From the NCBI RefSeq assembly GCF_039909015.1, contig NZ_CP150919.1:4998501-5062500 (forward strand): DNA of 64,000 nucleotides, given 5' to 3'. Under the pieces are notes generated by a model that did no database searches, was not told the DNA's origin, and worked only from the letters and a program-made list of their open reading frames with translations. This document shows positions 62,882 through 64,000 of this stretch, one piece after another. The DNA is from Pseudomonas grandcourensis (GTDB lineage Bacteria > Pseudomonadota > Gammaproteobacteria > Pseudomonadales > Pseudomonadaceae). A program made the translations under genes and the position numbers. The first letter of the stretch is position 1; each line of letters begins with the position of its first letter.

Positions 62882-64000
62882 TCAATCTTCGCGGTAGCGA
62901 CGCAGCTTCAACTGCTTGCCGGCAACGCGAGTGTCCTTCAGCTTGGTCAGCAACTTCTCAAGACCATCTTCCGGCAGCTCGACGAGGCTGAAGCTGTCAC
63001 GCACCTGGATGCGACCGATGGCTTCACGCGCCAGACCACCTTCGTTGAGGATGGCGCCCAGCAGGTTCTTGGCAGCGATACCGTCACGCGCGCCCAGCGC
63101 GGTACGGCAACGTGCACGGCCTTCGCCCAGTGGCATCGGAGCACGACGCTCGCGGTCACCACGCTCAGGACGATCACCGGAACGCTCTGGACGATCGCCA
63201 CGCGGTGCATTGTTCGGCACCAGTGGACGTTCTTTCTCGATAGCAGCCAGGGTCAGCGCTTGAGCGTTGGTAGCCTTGCGCAGCAGAGCAGCGGCCAGGG
63301 CACGCGGGGTGCAACCGATGTCGGCGGTCAGACGATCCAGCAGATCGCCATGAGTCGATTCGGCATCAGCAACCAGCGGCGACAGGCTGTTGGTCAGCTT
63401 CTTGATGCGCGCATCCAGAACGGCTTGAGCGTCTGGCAGGCGAACTTCAGCAACCTTTTGACCGGTTACACGCTCGATCACTTGCAGCATGCGGCGCTCA
63501 CGCGGAGTCACCAGCAGCAGTGCACGACCTTCGCGACCGGCACGGCCGGTACGGCCGATACGGTGAACGTAGGACTCTGGGTCGTACGGCATGTCAACGT
63601 TGAACACGTGAGTGATGCGCGGAACGTCCAGGCCACGAGCAGCAACGTCGGTCGCCACAACGATGTCCAGACGGCCATCCTTGAGGGAGTCGATCACACG
63701 CTCACGCTGGTTCTGGGCGATGTCACCGTTCAGCGCAGCGGCTTTGTAGCCTTTGGCTTCCAGGGCACTGGCCAGATCCAGGGTCGCTTGCTTGGTGCGC
63801 ACGAACATGATCAGGGCGTCGAAATCTTCCACTTCCAGCAAGCTGAGAACGGCCGAAGTCTTCTGGTCAGCGTGAACCAGCAGGTGAGCCTGCTCGATCG
63901 CGGTAACGGTCTGGGTCTTGGTCTGGATCTTCACGTGTTGCGGATCGCGCAGGTGGCGTTCAGCAATGGCACGGATCGACTGCGGCAGGGTGGCCGAGAA
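62882..64000 (-). CDS. deaD: DEAD-box ATP-dependent RNA helicase, C-terminal part
   Basis: The frame is open past the window edge; the visible 372 residues begin in FSATLPQSIRAIAERHLRDP (motif III region). Then follow ALIMFVRTKQ (motif IV), VVATDVAARGLDVPRITHV (motif V) and SYVHRIGRTGRAGREG (motif VI). A C-terminal extension holds an Arg-, Asp- and Pro-rich linker (RGDRPERSGDRPERGDRERR) and a DbpA-type RNA-binding domain (VRDSFSLVELPEDGLEKLL). This plan is that of CsdA/DeaD cold-shock helicases. The N-terminal half with the ATP-binding motifs is outside the window. Confidence 0.93.
   Translation of the reverse strand, partial: FSATLPQSIRAIAERHLRDPQHVKIQTKTQTVTAIEQAHLLVHADQKTSAVLSLLEVEDFDALIMFVRTKQATLDLASALEAKGYKAAALNGDIAQNQRERVIDSLKDGRLDIVVATDVAARGLDVPRITHVFNVDMPYDPESYVHRIGRTGRAGREGRALLLVTPRERRMLQVIERVTGQKVAEVRLPDAQAVLDARIKKLTNSLSPLVADAESTHGDLLDRLTADIGCTPRALAAALLRKATNAQALTLAAIEKERPLVPNNAPRGDRPERSGDRPERGDRERRAPMPLGEGRARCRTALGARDGIAAKNLLGAILNEGGLAREAIGRIQVRDSFSLVELPEDGLEKLLTKLKDTRVAGKQLKLRRYRED

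Noticed and set aside
1..64000. CRISPR arrays, Cas genes, tRNA or rRNA genes
   Set aside because: No regularly spaced repeats, Cas motifs or tRNA/rRNA signatures were seen. The TniQ-containing transposon is therefore not a CRISPR-associated one on this evidence.

Overview
The window looks like a chromosomal stretch of a Pseudomonas of the fluorescens group. The right-hand third (about 46.5-64 kb) has the gene order known around P. aeruginosa PA2824-PA2840 (sagS, ospR, gpx, msrB, alaA, htpX, tpm, DEAD-box helicase). The other housekeeping genes are GC-rich and pseudomonad in style. Accessory DNA lies at the left edge (0-5.4 kb) and between 31 and 46.2 kb.

Layout. (1) 0-3 kb, minus strand: a NACHT-type STAND NTPase whose stop codon overlaps the start of a RelA/SpoT-domain nucleotide synthetase that runs off the window. 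This is a candidate two-gene immune or abortive-infection system. Next to it are an IS1111-group (IS110 family) element and a small tyrosine recombinase. (2) 5.4-12.1 kb: a catabolic cluster with two TauD/TfdA dioxygenases, an AraC-type regulator, an epoxide-hydrolase-like enzyme, an acyl-CoA ligase and a dihydroxyacetophenone-dioxygenase-like cupin. Three matching 26-27 bp direct-repeat boxes probably tie them into one AraC regulon. A polyamine-type binding protein follows, then an IS1182-family element. (3) 15.5-30.8 kb: what looks like a complete 2-aminoethylphosphonate (AEP) utilisation locus. It holds a LysR regulator, RidA, an FAD amine oxidase, alanine racemase, D-alanine dehydrogenase, PhnW, an OPA-family permease, PhnX, aldehyde dehydrogenase, a chemoreceptor and acetyl-CoA synthetase. 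PhnW turns AEP plus pyruvate into phosphonoacetaldehyde plus L-alanine. Alr and DadA could return alanine to pyruvate. PhnX, the dehydrogenase and Acs would carry the carbon to acetyl-CoA.

(4) 31.2-46.2 kb: stacked mobile DNA. It contains a second IS1182-family element, two integron gene cassettes with clear attC sites but no integron integrase, a TnpS/TnpT cointegrate-resolution pair of the Tn4651 type without its transposase, and a Tn7-like TnsA-TnsB-TnsC-TniQ module with an unusually long multi-HTH TniQ. The block ends inside a response-regulator gene, leaving only its C-terminal half in front of an EvgS-like hybrid kinase. (5) 46.5-64 kb: signalling genes (EvgS-like, HD-GYP, SagS), thiol and methionine-sulfoxide repair genes (fRMsr, OspR, Gpx, MsrB), AlaA, HtpX, thiopurine methyltransferase, a DODA-type dioxygenase and the C-terminal part of a DEAD-box helicase.

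I saw no rRNA, tRNA or CRISPR array. All family calls come from reading motifs in the sequence and translations. No database search was possible.
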